This document shows, piece after piece, positions 19,671 through 28,037 of a stretch of 64,000 bases of DNA (positions within the stretch are counted from its first letter, which is position 1; every line of letters starts with the position of its first letter). The stretch covers positions 1-64,000 of the forward strand of contig NZ_OY856306.1 in NCBI RefSeq assembly GCF_963693435.1, read 5' to 3'. The notes below the pieces were generated by a model. The model was not told where the DNA came from. It saw nothing but the letters and a program-made list of their open reading frames with translations, and ran no database searches. The DNA is from Pasteurella atlantica. GTDB lineage: Bacteria > Pseudomonadota > Gammaproteobacteria > Enterobacterales > Pasteurellaceae. Position numbers and translations under genes: made by a program.

Positions 19671-19991
19671 TTAGACTCCCCTACTATAAAACAATACGCC
19701 TTTTTGCTCTATATGTTCTTTTAATAAAGGATTTTCTATATTATTTATATCTACAACATCGACCATATAAGGAATAGATATTTCTTCATTCAACGTGCCA
19801 TATAAGGCTGTAACAGTGTCAAAATTAATATTTTGACCTGAGATTGCTAAATCTATATCAGAACCTTTTTTGTAATTTCCTAATGCACGAGAACCAAAAA
19901 TCCAAGCTTGTTCTATTTCAGGAAATAACTTAAGAGCATCACAAAGTAATACATAACTATGCTCATACAATCCAAACTGATTATTCATCAA
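19671..19991 (-). CDS. Minimal nucleotidyltransferase (MNT), HI0073/MntA-like
   Basis: A 106-residue pol-beta-fold nucleotidyltransferase. The motif GSRALGNYKKGSDIDLAI near residue 33 gives the GSx...DxD metal site, and VDVVDINN near 80 may supply the third acidic residue. In MNT/HEPN systems the MNT protein acts as an antitoxin by AMPylating a tyrosine of the HEPN partner. The earlier annotation of this family was nucleotidyltransferase with a substrate-binding partner. Its start overlaps the end of the HEPN-like gene by four bases (ATGA), so the two are coupled. Function is inferred from the family. Confidence 0.85.
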   Translation of the reverse strand: MMNNQFGLYEHSYVLLCDALKLFPEIEQAWIFGSRALGNYKKGSDIDLAISGQNINFDTVTALYGTLNEEISIPYMVDVVDINNIENPLLKEHIEQKGVLFYSRGV

Positions 19992-20392
19992 CGAAACTCT
20001 TTTAATTGAATATATAATTTTTCAATCTGTTCAAAATATTGATTAACAATACTTTCAAAAACTTGCTTAAAATAATCTTCATTATAAGTATGAGCCATTA
20101 GATTTCGTTTATCTAACATTGTGATCCATAGTTCTCCATTATCTAATAAATTCATTTTAAAAGCCTGTTTAAGTACTTGACGAGGCGAAGTAGTAGTTTC
20201 TCCTTCTGACTCCAAATAATCTTTTAGCGTTTTCCAAGCCAACTCAAAAGTATATTCAAATCGCTGAATTAAGCCTTCTTTTGAGAGATCGTCCAGTTCA
20301 TCTGCTCGGCTTACTGCTTTTTGTAATTGTAAAAAAGCTTTCTCAAAATTTTCTAAGCGTTGTTTAAATCGTGTATTTTTCAGGTTTTCCAT
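19988..20392 (-). CDS. HEPN-like partner of MNT, HI0074/HepT-like
   Basis: A 134-residue helical protein, named nucleotidyltransferase substrate-binding protein in older annotation. RFEYTFELAWKTLKDYLE near residue 44 is the family hallmark. The HEPN RNase motif R-x4-H-x-Y is present as RNLMAHTY at residues 96-103, so all residues expected of an active HepT-like toxin are there. It comes first in the pair and overlaps the MNT gene by four bases. A ribosome site (AAGGAT) precedes the ATG. Whether it acts as a toxin or only as a partner domain is not decidable from sequence. Confidence 0.83.
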   Translation of the reverse strand: MENLKNTRFKQRLENFEKAFLQLQKAVSRADELDDLSKEGLIQRFEYTFELAWKTLKDYLESEGETTTSPRQVLKQAFKMNLLDNGELWITMLDKRNLMAHTYNEDYFKQVFESIVNQYFEQIEKLYIQLKEFR

Positions 20393-20791
20393 TTTATATC
20401 CTTGCCTTGAAATTTAGCGCATATTACTTTGTATAATAATAGGAATATTGTTAGTTAATTTATACTCAATCAAATTTATAACAAACTTCCATACTATAAT
20501 CGATATTTTTTTAATTATTTTCTCAGCTGTAAAAATTACTTTTCTAAATTCATTAGCATAACGAAGTTGTCGATTTTTTCTAGAACATTTATGAAAGCTA
20601 CTCCATAATTTTTTGTGTTTTTAATCTTTTTTCCTTTTGGAAAGTTCCATCGTCTTCCAGACATTTTCACCAATAACCTTGATTCTATTCTTTTCTATTT
20701 TATAAATAAAAGCTACTGATTTTTGATTTTTGATTTTTGGATAACTCTGATATAACAAAATACAAATAGTATAAATATTTTTATATGAGTC
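20393..20791. other. 399-bp gap between the MNT/HEPN pair and the methylase gene
   Basis: No supported gene. On the minus strand a 42-codon frame (start near 20664, MSGRRWNFPKGKK) exists with no ribosome site I trust. Three tandem copies of the heptamer TGATTTT occur near 20715-20738. The sequence is very AT-rich. Confidence 0.5.
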
Positions 20792-21667
20792 TTAAATATA
20801 TTTTTGTATTGGATCTAAATCTATTTTTACAATTTTATTACTAAAAAATAAGATTTCTTTTCCTTTTCTCGATTTATTAATTGAATGAGTTAAAGTAAAT
20901 TCTACTTTCTTTTCTACCCAACTATATAGTTCGTTGATTCTTTCAGTATTATCATAAGAAATAATCCAATAACAATCATCTATATTCTTTATTTCATCTG
21001 CAACTTTAACATGGTCAATATCTAAGTAAGAATTTAAATATAGTCCTGGACCATGTACATAGTATGGAGGATCAAAATAAAAAATATAATTTGAGGTATT
21101 TTCTTGTTTATTAACTTTCTTTATTAACTCAATTGCATCTAAATTTTCTAATATAATACGCTCCCTAAATTGTGCTATTAATCTAATCCTTTTTATTAAA
21201 TCAATCTTATTAAAACGACAATCTATTTTATAATTACCCTTTTGTTCAAGCCCACCAATAACCCCAGCATTTATAATACCAGAACGATTAGTTCTATTTA
21301 GAAAAAAAGTCGAGAAACCTAATTCTAAAACTTGTTTCTTAGCACTGAGTGATATCTGATCTTTTTTCTTTTGAACATCTTTTGCTTTATTCCAGTTTGA
21401 AATAGTAATATCTGTTTTCTCAATTAAATTACAAAAATCTTCAGTATAATGAACGACACAATACCAAAAAGCATAAATTGCTTTATCAAAATCATTAATA
21501 GTAATTTTTTTTACTCTATTTTGAAAAAGCAGATACAAAGCAACTGAAGCTCCCCCAGCATAAGGTTCTATGTAATGGCCATCAATATTATTATCAACAC
21601 AAATTTTAGCAATAAATTCTGCTAATCTTTTTTTCCCGCCAGGATATCTTAAAGGTGAGTAAAACAT
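20792..21667 (-). CDS. D12-class DNA adenine methyltransferase (Dam-like)
   Basis: Predicted to transfer a methyl group from SAM to N6 of adenine in DNA. The 291 residues show the D12-class order: SPLRYPGGKKRL at the N-terminus, the SAM-binding IEPYAGGASVALY at about 33-45, the INDFD acidic motif near 57, and catalytic DPPYYVHG at 199-206. The recognition site cannot be read from the sequence. It starts 3 bases after the stop of the ATPase-TOPRIM gene and is last in a three-gene operon. That argues it protects host DNA from, or marks it for, the other two proteins. It is not the housekeeping Dam, which would normally lie with core genes. Confidence 0.85.
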   Translation of the reverse strand: MFYSPLRYPGGKKRLAEFIAKICVDNNIDGHYIEPYAGGASVALYLLFQNRVKKITINDFDKAIYAFWYCVVHYTEDFCNLIEKTDITISNWNKAKDVQKKKDQISLSAKKQVLELGFSTFFLNRTNRSGIINAGVIGGLEQKGNYKIDCRFNKIDLIKRIRLIAQFRERIILENLDAIELIKKVNKQENTSNYIFYFDPPYYVHGPGLYLNSYLDIDHVKVADEIKNIDDCYWIISYDNTERINELYSWVEKKVEFTLTHSINKSRKGKEILFFSNKIVKIDLDPIQKYI

Positions 21668-21670
21668 ATC

Positions 21671-23245
21671 CTAAAACCTTTTAAATAATTCATCAAATTC
21701 ATTTAAGAAATTATCAACAATTTCTTTATTTCGTTTTTTCCAAGGATTTAATACCTTATTTGCTTGTCTACCCCACTTAGGTAAGAGCTCATTAAACCAT
21801 TTTTTTGCTTTATCTCTATTTTTTTGTATTTCATCATTAGGATAATCCTGAAAACAATACTGTTTTGTGAAAGTTGTATCTATATCTTTCCATAAGGAGT
21901 CAGTATCGGATAAATCATACAAAAACTGTGCAATAATCTGCTCTGGAGAATTTCCACCAGGTAAACATACAATATTCTTTCTCTTATTACTTTTAATCTT
22001 TCTTAACTGTTTTGGTTCTACATCACCGTCCAATATAATAATAGAATTTGGAAATTGAAAATAAGGCACCTTACTTGATAACTCTATTAAATTATTACAA
22101 CCAAGTTTTACATTACTATTAAAATTAAGATATCTTGTACGTTTAGTTCCAAGTAATGATTTAGCAAATAATACGCCTTCAGCATCTTCAGTAAACACCT
22201 CAACTTTATTTGGTTTTAATGTTTGATTTGTTAGAGATACTTTTAAATGATTTTCTACAAACTGATAATCTACATCATCATTTGCAATAATATTGTTATC
22301 CTGTCTTTGCAAATAAACTAAGTTTATTTGTCCTTTCCTATTTATATCATTTTTCAATTTTGAAACTTCTTCTAAAAGAGTCAAAGAGTGTGTTGTAAAA
22401 ATAATTTGAATATTAAATTTAGATGCAAACTGATTAAGGGCATTTAATAATTTTACTTGAGATCCTGGGTAAAATGTCGTGTCAACTTCATCTATTGCTA
22501 AAATACCACCTTTATAATCATTTTGATACTCATCTTTCAGACGCTTAAAAGAAAGCACTGCAAGTAATATTTTTCCAATACTATCTTGTCCAGCAGAATT
22601 CAATTGCCAATCATAATATTTAGTATTTGCTGCTAAAGTTTGTTTATGTGGACTCTCCAAAGGAGTTGCATCAGTTATTTTATTATCATCTCCAACTAAA
22701 ATTAAAATTTTATTATGCCACTTCTCATAAAATTTCTTTTCTTCCTTAGTTAAGACAATAGATTTATCACTTTGTAACTGATTATCCTCTCCAATAGGTA
22801 GAAGTCTTTTGAGACTTAAATAAATAACAGGCAACTGAACATATCCAGAACCTTTTTTAGCATCTTTTTTACCCGTTTCCTTATTTACTTTCCATATACG
22901 AAGAGATTTTTCTTTACCTGTTTCTATTCTTTCAATGGTTCCAGCCGTATAATCTGTATTATTATCAAAAAATAATGTCCATTGATGATTACCTACTCTG
23001 TCAAATACTTCAGAAAATTTAAACTTTTCTGAAAAATCTGATCTAAAACTTTCACCAGACAAGGGCTTTTCTCCATACATTGGATTATTTTTATCAGTAA
23101 TAGTAAAAGGTTGCGTTAATAACCCCAACAATGTGGTTTTTTGAGTTCCATTCTGCCCTGCTATAACAGTTATTTGAGAACCTAACTTAAATTCTACTTT
23201 CTGAAACCCCCTAAACTTTTTAATAAATAGTTTGGTTATTTTCAT
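21671..23245 (-). CDS. OLD-like ATPase with C-terminal TOPRIM nuclease domain
   Basis: A 524-residue protein. The N-terminal ABC/RecF-type ATPase has Walker A GQNGTQKTT at 30-38, where glutamine replaces the usual last glycine. It also has a signature-like LNSAGQDS at 215-222, Walker B ILAIDEVD at 248-255 and an H-loop TTHS near 284. The C-terminal region carries a TOPRIM pattern, acidic FTEDAEG at 351-357 and DGD at 406-408. This order resembles OLD-family nucleases and the GajA subunit of Gabija. It overlaps the ParB-like gene by four bases (ATGA) and precedes the methylase gene by 3 bases. A defence role is inferred. Confidence 0.8.
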   Translation of the reverse strand: MKITKLFIKKFRGFQKVEFKLGSQITVIAGQNGTQKTTLLGLLTQPFTITDKNNPMYGEKPLSGESFRSDFSEKFKFSEVFDRVGNHQWTLFFDNNTDYTAGTIERIETGKEKSLRIWKVNKETGKKDAKKGSGYVQLPVIYLSLKRLLPIGEDNQLQSDKSIVLTKEEKKFYEKWHNKILILVGDDNKITDATPLESPHKQTLAANTKYYDWQLNSAGQDSIGKILLAVLSFKRLKDEYQNDYKGGILAIDEVDTTFYPGSQVKLLNALNQFASKFNIQIIFTTHSLTLLEEVSKLKNDINRKGQINLVYLQRQDNNIIANDDVDYQFVENHLKVSLTNQTLKPNKVEVFTEDAEGVLFAKSLLGTKRTRYLNFNSNVKLGCNNLIELSSKVPYFQFPNSIIILDGDVEPKQLRKIKSNKRKNIVCLPGGNSPEQIIAQFLYDLSDTDSLWKDIDTTFTKQYCFQDYPNDEIQKNRDKAKKWFNELLPKWGRQANKVLNPWKKRNKEIVDNFLNEFDELFKRF

Positions 23246-24558
23246 AATGTATTATCCCTTTTGAAATAAAACTCCAATATATCTCCAACAATATAAGATA
23301 ATTGTAATATATCTTGCTTAGATGTTGGTAGAGTTCCGTGAGCCCACTTACCTAATGGAGCTTCAAAATTAGTACCACTTTCTAACCAACCTTGACTGAG
23401 TGATAAAAAATTTAATTTTTCTATATCATTTAAGCATTTAAAATCCTTTTTTGCTACCGAAATAAAATCTTTCCACAACTGATCTTTATTCGCTTTTTCA
23501 GCATCCTTTTTAAAATATTCTCTTCCTGCTACATCTAGGATCAACCGTAAAGACATCCCAAAAACAGGTAATGTTTTAAACAAATTCTGATCATTATTTT
23601 TTACTTTATCATACAAACAACAAATACCTGAATATAAATCATTAATAGCACTACTCCTTAATACTAACGTTCTTCCAAATAAAATATCTCTTTTATGCGG
23701 ATTCGAAACTGGCGTTTTTCTTGATGTTTGTCTTACATAAGAGTTTTCATTTTTAGGATAATTACTTATATTTTGAGATTTTTTAGGATTAAACTCTTCT
23801 ATTTTTATTGTTGTATTCTTTTCAAGAATACTTTTCAAAACACCTTTCTTACTAGGTCGATTATTTCTTGTTGAAACGATATTCTTAGCAATTAACTCCA
23901 CAACTTTATTAAGTATATCATTTGATGTTTGTAAGTCATATGAAGAGAGTATCTGCCCTTTATTAATATTAAAACCGATACTCCTTAGATTCTCCTCACT
24001 AAAAACCTCATCTTTTACAAATCTCTGATTTAGCTTACTATTAGTACTTATAATCCCTGTATTTTCTTCAATAATTAAAAAATTACTTTTTGCTTTACCT
24101 CTATGCTTATATAGGAAATAATCCCTATCTAATGCTTTCCAAGTACCATTCTCAACATGTTTTCTTTCTATATTTATTAAAGCAGTATACTTATCACAAA
24201 CATTACAAGGAATATTTTTCAATTCTTTAAGTTCTAAAGGTTCGTCTTCAAAGAAAAGTCCACCACCAAGAGATTGATACAATTCCTTATTCTGCAAGTA
24301 TTTTAAAACAGCAATTCTTCTATTACCATCATAAACAATATACTTTCCATTATGCTCAACTACTGTTGGTAATTCACTAAAATCATAATACTTACCCATT
24401 TTATTCACTAATTTAGGCAATTCCCATTTTAGATTTTTATCTTCAACTGCTTTTTTAATAATCTCATAATCAGAAAAGGATGTATCTACAGGATCCCGAG
24501 GGTTTTCAGTCCATAGATATAGTTTATCAATAGGTATCGTAATAATTTGTTGTTTCAT
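23242..24558 (-). CDS. ParB/Srx-fold protein, first gene of a putative defence operon
   Basis: A 438-residue protein. The N-terminal ParB-like domain (about 1-110) shows IPIDKLYLWTENPRDP and YDGNRRIAVLKYL; the latter resembles the nucleotide-binding GERR box of ParB, here GNRR. The remainder (about 110-438) is basic and has no domain I recognise. The ATG at 24558 is chosen because AAGGAT precedes it by 8 bases. An earlier in-frame ATG at 24576 includes that site in its own codons. Unlike partition ParB, no parA gene or obvious parS array is present. It overlaps the ATPase-TOPRIM gene. It may bind DNA or CTP and load the complex, but this is inference. Confidence 0.7.
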   Translation of the reverse strand: MKQQIITIPIDKLYLWTENPRDPVDTSFSDYEIIKKAVEDKNLKWELPKLVNKMGKYYDFSELPTVVEHNGKYIVYDGNRRIAVLKYLQNKELYQSLGGGLFFEDEPLELKELKNIPCNVCDKYTALINIERKHVENGTWKALDRDYFLYKHRGKAKSNFLIIEENTGIISTNSKLNQRFVKDEVFSEENLRSIGFNINKGQILSSYDLQTSNDILNKVVELIAKNIVSTRNNRPSKKGVLKSILEKNTTIKIEEFNPKKSQNISNYPKNENSYVRQTSRKTPVSNPHKRDILFGRTLVLRSSAINDLYSGICCLYDKVKNNDQNLFKTLPVFGMSLRLILDVAGREYFKKDAEKANKDQLWKDFISVAKKDFKCLNDIEKLNFLSLSQGWLESGTNFEAPLGKWAHGTLPTSKQDILQLSYIVGDILEFYFKRDNTL

Positions 24559-24649
24559 ATTTTTATTATCCTTCAATAAATCAAATTAAGTAGTAAATAT
24601 GAATTTTAGTGCTTTCCTAAACCTTAATTAATTTCAAGTGGCAAGGTTT

Positions 24650-24874
24650 TTAGGATTTTTGCAACTTTTCTCTATTGTTCAACAAATACACTTCATAAGT
24701 GTATTTACCATCCTCAGCTAAAACATCAGAACCAATAGAGGAATGTTTAAGAAAATGGAACCAGTAGAAATTTTTCACCAGTTCTTTTTTGTCTTCTTTT
24801 GAAATAATGATAACATAATCAGAGGGGAATTTATCAGGATTATTTTTAACCGCTTTATTAATATCTCGAATGTT
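24650..24874 (-). pseudogene. Remnant of an ORF6N-domain gene
   Basis: The minus-strand frame reads NIRDINKAVKNNPDKFPSDY, then KKELVKNFYWFHFLKHSS. That matches the second half of ORF6N domains, which are DNA-binding domains of phage and mobile-element proteins. No start codon exists, and the upstream part is out of frame, with stops. The frame ends at 24650. Confidence 0.6.
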
Positions 24875-24969
24875 TTGCTACACCATCATATGCAACATAA
24901 CTATCTTTATTACTCAATTCTACTATAAAACAAGACTGCTTTCATTCTATATACTCTTGATAATAAATA

Positions 24970-25275
24970 TTAAATAATCATTAACCGTTCATTTTTCCTT
25001 GCTATATTTGGTCGAAAACTCTCAGGAATGGCATACTAATCCATTACTTGGACAAGAATAGGAATATTAGACTCTTGCAATCTATTTTTAAAATTTACAA
25101 ACATCTCACTGTCTATAGCACATTGCTTTTGAGAAATAATAACAAGATCGAGATCACTACCATCATGTGCATCGCCATTGACTCTACTACCAAAAGCTAA
25201 AATCTCACAGGGTTCAGTAATCGTATTACGAGCAATTTCTATAATTGCCTGTTTATGCTTGTTTTGTATTTTCAC
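24970..25275 (-). pseudogene. MNT nucleotidyltransferase interrupted by an amber codon
   Basis: The ATG at 25275 opens a frame with the MNT motif GSRVNGDAHDGSDLDLVI. It stops at TAG (25038-25036) after VQVMD. The same frame then continues YAIPESFRPNIARKNERLMII to a TAA at 24970. Relatives usually read D-W-A-x-IPESF here, so the TAG sits where a tryptophan (TGG) is expected, one base away. The gene is thus either truncated at 79 residues or inactive. It overlaps the end of a HEPN-like fragment, mirroring the intact pair at 19671-20392. Confidence 0.7.
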
Positions 25276-25427
25276 TTTCTATCACTGCAATTACTTTTTT
25301 TGTATCATCGATAAAATTTGGTATCATCACCAATGTCTTATTTGCAAAACCGACACCATAATCATGAGCAGTACTGTTTCGATTATCTCTATACTCCAAC
25401 CACCTCTCAACTTCATCAGATGTTAAT
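25253..25427 (-). pseudogene. C-terminal fragment of a HEPN-like partner gene
   Basis: The minus strand reads SDEVERWLEYRDNRNSTAHDYG and on to IESENTKQA-stop at 25253. The HEPN motif R-x4-H-x-Y is intact (RNSTAHDY). The N-terminal half is missing: an in-frame stop lies just upstream and there is no start codon. The fragment overlaps the amber-containing MNT gene, so this is the wreck of a second MNT/HEPN pair. Confidence 0.7.
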
Positions 25428-25460
25428 AGTTATCGTCATATAATTATCTTCTTTTCAGAT

Positions 25461-27341
25461 CTACTTACACAAAATATCACAAACAGGATCACTTGGCTTA
25501 AAATCTGTTGGAGCTGATAATAAAATTTCTCTAATTTCATCTGGCTCAAATGATTTACAAGCATCTTCTAATGTTAAGAGAATTTGCTCTAAGTCTTTCC
25601 AGTGCAACATTTTTTCTTTGGTTGTCATAATTCTTGGATGTGTCGTACCTTGTGCATTTTCTCCAATCAACAGCTCTTCATAAAGCTTTTCGCCAGGTCG
25701 TAATCCTGTCACTTTAATCTCTATGTCACCATTTGGCGAGTTTTCATCTTTAACCTCAAAACCACTTAGATTGATCATTTGACGAGCTAAATCAATAATT
25801 TTAACTGGCTCTCCCATATCTAATAAAAAAACATCGCCCCCTTTTCCCATAGCTCCCGCTTGGATAACTAACTGTGCAGCCTCTGGAATGGTCATAAAGA
25901 AACGAGTAATATCTTTATGCGTAATAGTCACTGGACCACCATTTGCAATTTGTTTTTCAAATAATGGAATTACGGAGCCTGAAGAACCTAATACATTCCC
26001 AAATCTCACCATACAAAAACGTGTGTTGTGATCTTTTTGCTCTGCTAATGCTTGTAATACAAGCTCCGCCATACGCTTAGTTGTTCCCATTGTATTTGTC
26101 GGGCGAACCGCTTTATCGGTAGAAATTAAGACAAAAGTTTCAACTTTAGCTTCAATCGCTGCTTTTACACAATAAAGCGTACCGAAAATATTATTTCTCA
26201 CGCCTTCAAGCGTATTATATTCCACTAATGGAACGTGTTTATAAGCTGCAGCGTGATATAAGGTTTGTACATTAAAGCGGGTCATTAACTCAAATAATCG
26301 ACGTTGATGCTGTACTGAACCCATTGCAGGAATAATCTCTATATCTAAATTATTTTTTGCTGTATAGTCCGATAATTCTTTTTCAATACTGTATAAAGAA
26401 AATTCTGATAACTCAAATAAAACTAATTTCTTTGGTGATTGTTGAATAATTTGACGACAAAGCTCAGAACCAATAGATCCCCCCGCCCCAGTTACCATTA
26501 CCACTTTATTTTGAATATCTTTAGACATCAATTCTGGTACAGGAGCAACCGCATCACGTCCTAGGAGGTCAATAATTGAGACTTTTTTCAAAGCACTCAC
26601 ACTCACTTTACCTTCAACTAAATCTTTTAAACCTGGCATCGTTAATATTTTACAAGGTAAATGCTCTAAATTTTGGATAATTTCTCGTTGCTGTAACTTT
26701 GTCGCACTTGGCATTGCCAATAAAATAGACTCAACCTGATACAGTTCTATTAACTCAGTCAATTTTGAAGGGCTATAAACTGTTTTATTATAGATAACCG
26801 TATTTTGCAAACTGATATCATCATCCACAAAAGCAACAGGATAATAAGAAGTCACTTGTTTCATAGATAGCAATAGTTGTCGACCTGACTCGCCTGCTCC
26901 ATAAATCACCACAGGATGATGTAATCTTTTATCTTTAGTTTGCAACAACCCTTTAATCGTAAAACGAGAACCGATCATCAACACCAGTACCAATAAAAAA
27001 TACATAATTGGAACACTACGAGGAAAAGGGATATGTAAATAGAAAGCTGTAGATAGCATTATGGCAACAGAAGAAACGCTTCCCCAAAATACAATATTGA
27101 TGATTTTACCACCCGCATATCGCATCACTGCTCGATATAATCCCAGATAGTTAAAAATAACAAGACTAAATATTATAGTTGTAGCTAAAATTTTCCAATT
27201 AGCGACATCTTTCCATTCACCTTTAAATGGTACTCTTGCCGCAAGAGCTAACCAAAATGAACAGAAAATTAATATAATATCGTGTAATACAAAAATCAGT
27301 TTTTTCAACCAACGAGGTTGTTTTAGTAGTAGGTTTATCAT
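25461..27341 (-). CDS. Membrane-bound UDP-sugar 4,6-dehydratase (PglF/WbpM/FlaA1 family)
   Basis: Predicted to convert a UDP-N-acetylhexosamine, most likely UDP-GlcNAc, to the 4-keto-6-deoxy sugar. The 626 residues begin with four hydrophobic segments (about 15-120). A nucleotide-binding fold with IYGAGESGRQLL follows near 145. The extended SDR domain has VMVTGAGGSIGSELCRQI near 285 and the catalytic-region STDKAVRPTNTMGTTKRMAE near 410, split here over the family's S/T-D-K pattern. It is the last gene of the glycan operon. With the adjacent aminotransferase and small sugar transferase it suggests a 4-amino-4,6-dideoxy initiating sugar. Confidence 0.88.
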   Translation of the reverse strand: MINLLLKQPRWLKKLIFVLHDIILIFCSFWLALAARVPFKGEWKDVANWKILATTIIFSLVIFNYLGLYRAVMRYAGGKIINIVFWGSVSSVAIMLSTAFYLHIPFPRSVPIMYFLLVLVLMIGSRFTIKGLLQTKDKRLHHPVVIYGAGESGRQLLLSMKQVTSYYPVAFVDDDISLQNTVIYNKTVYSPSKLTELIELYQVESILLAMPSATKLQQREIIQNLEHLPCKILTMPGLKDLVEGKVSVSALKKVSIIDLLGRDAVAPVPELMSKDIQNKVVMVTGAGGSIGSELCRQIIQQSPKKLVLFELSEFSLYSIEKELSDYTAKNNLDIEIIPAMGSVQHQRRLFELMTRFNVQTLYHAAAYKHVPLVEYNTLEGVRNNIFGTLYCVKAAIEAKVETFVLISTDKAVRPTNTMGTTKRMAELVLQALAEQKDHNTRFCMVRFGNVLGSSGSVIPLFEKQIANGGPVTITHKDITRFFMTIPEAAQLVIQAGAMGKGGDVFLLDMGEPVKIIDLARQMINLSGFEVKDENSPNGDIEIKVTGLRPGEKLYEELLIGENAQGTTHPRIMTTKEKMLHWKDLEQILLTLEDACKSFEPDEIREILLSAPTDFKPSDPVCDILCK

Positions 27342-27443
27342 TGTATTTAATTACTCTTTAGTCTTTTTTTAATTCAAGGTAAGCTTTATCGAAATTTAGG
27401 GAAAGTTTGTCATTATTCTAATTTGTAGAATAGTCTAATTATC

Positions 27444-28037
27444 TTACCTGGTTACCACTTTTTTAAACGTCAGAAAAATAAGTTTTATATCGCCTAATAA
27501 AGAATTATTATCCACATACTCTAAATAATATTTCACTTTCATCGGCATAATTACATCAATATAAGCCTGTCTAGCATCTTCATATTGACCTAAAATTTCA
27601 TTTTCATCAACCATTTCAATTGATGCCTTATCGGTAATACCTGGACGAACTGATAGAATTTTTTTTCTTTGTTCCTCGGGATATAAATCAATAAATTCAG
27701 GGACTTCTGGTCTTGGTCCTACTAAACTCATTTTACCCATTACTACATCAATTAGCTGGGGTAATTCATCAAGTTTACTTTTTCTTAAAAACTGTCCTGA
27801 ACGAGTAATCCGATTATCAGCACCGATAGTTAAACGGCTTTCCTGTTCGGTATTTTCTCGCATCGTTCTAAACTTATGAATAGCAAATAACTCTCCATTT
27901 AGCCCAACTCTTTGTTGACGAAAGAAAACACCACCTTTGGAATCTAGCTTTATCCAAATGGCTACCACAACTAATATAGGTGATAGAATTATTAAACCTA
28001 ACAATGATGCTGTAAAATCAAAAAGTCGCTTTAACAT
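27444..28037 (-). CDS. Initiating sugar-phosphate transferase (PglC-like)
   Basis: Transfers a phospho-sugar from a UDP-sugar to undecaprenyl phosphate at the cytoplasmic face of the inner membrane, starting repeat-unit assembly. The 197-residue size and single N-terminal re-entrant hydrophobic helix (KRLFDFTASLLGLIILSPIL) mark the short, monotopic form like Campylobacter PglC rather than the long WbaP form. The conserved PGT motifs are present: KFRTM near residue 55, KLDELPQLIDVVMGKMSLVGPRP split across 83-110, and RPGITD near 133. The start overlaps the stop of the aminotransferase gene by one base. Confidence 0.88.
   Translation of the reverse strand: MLKRLFDFTASLLGLIILSPILVVVAIWIKLDSKGGVFFRQQRVGLNGELFAIHKFRTMRENTEQESRLTIGADNRITRSGQFLRKSKLDELPQLIDVVMGKMSLVGPRPEVPEFIDLYPEEQRKKILSVRPGITDKASIEMVDENEILGQYEDARQAYIDVIMPMKVKYYLEYVDNNSLLGDIKLIFLTFKKVVTR

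Noticed and set aside
20540-20666. A 42-codon frame on the minus strand starting MSGRRWNFP
   Set aside because: No convincing ribosome site, no recognisable family, and very AT-rich context. Kept only as a remark on the gap.
20792-24558. Classical type II restriction-modification system
   Set aside because: A methylase is present, but no separate recognisable restriction endonuclease. The partners are a ParB-like protein and an ATPase-TOPRIM protein, so a plain type II label does not fit.
23242-24558. Chromosome or plasmid partition ParB
   Set aside because: No ParA-type ATPase gene or parS-like palindrome cluster is nearby. The partner ATPase has ABC and TOPRIM motifs, not the ParA deviant Walker motif.
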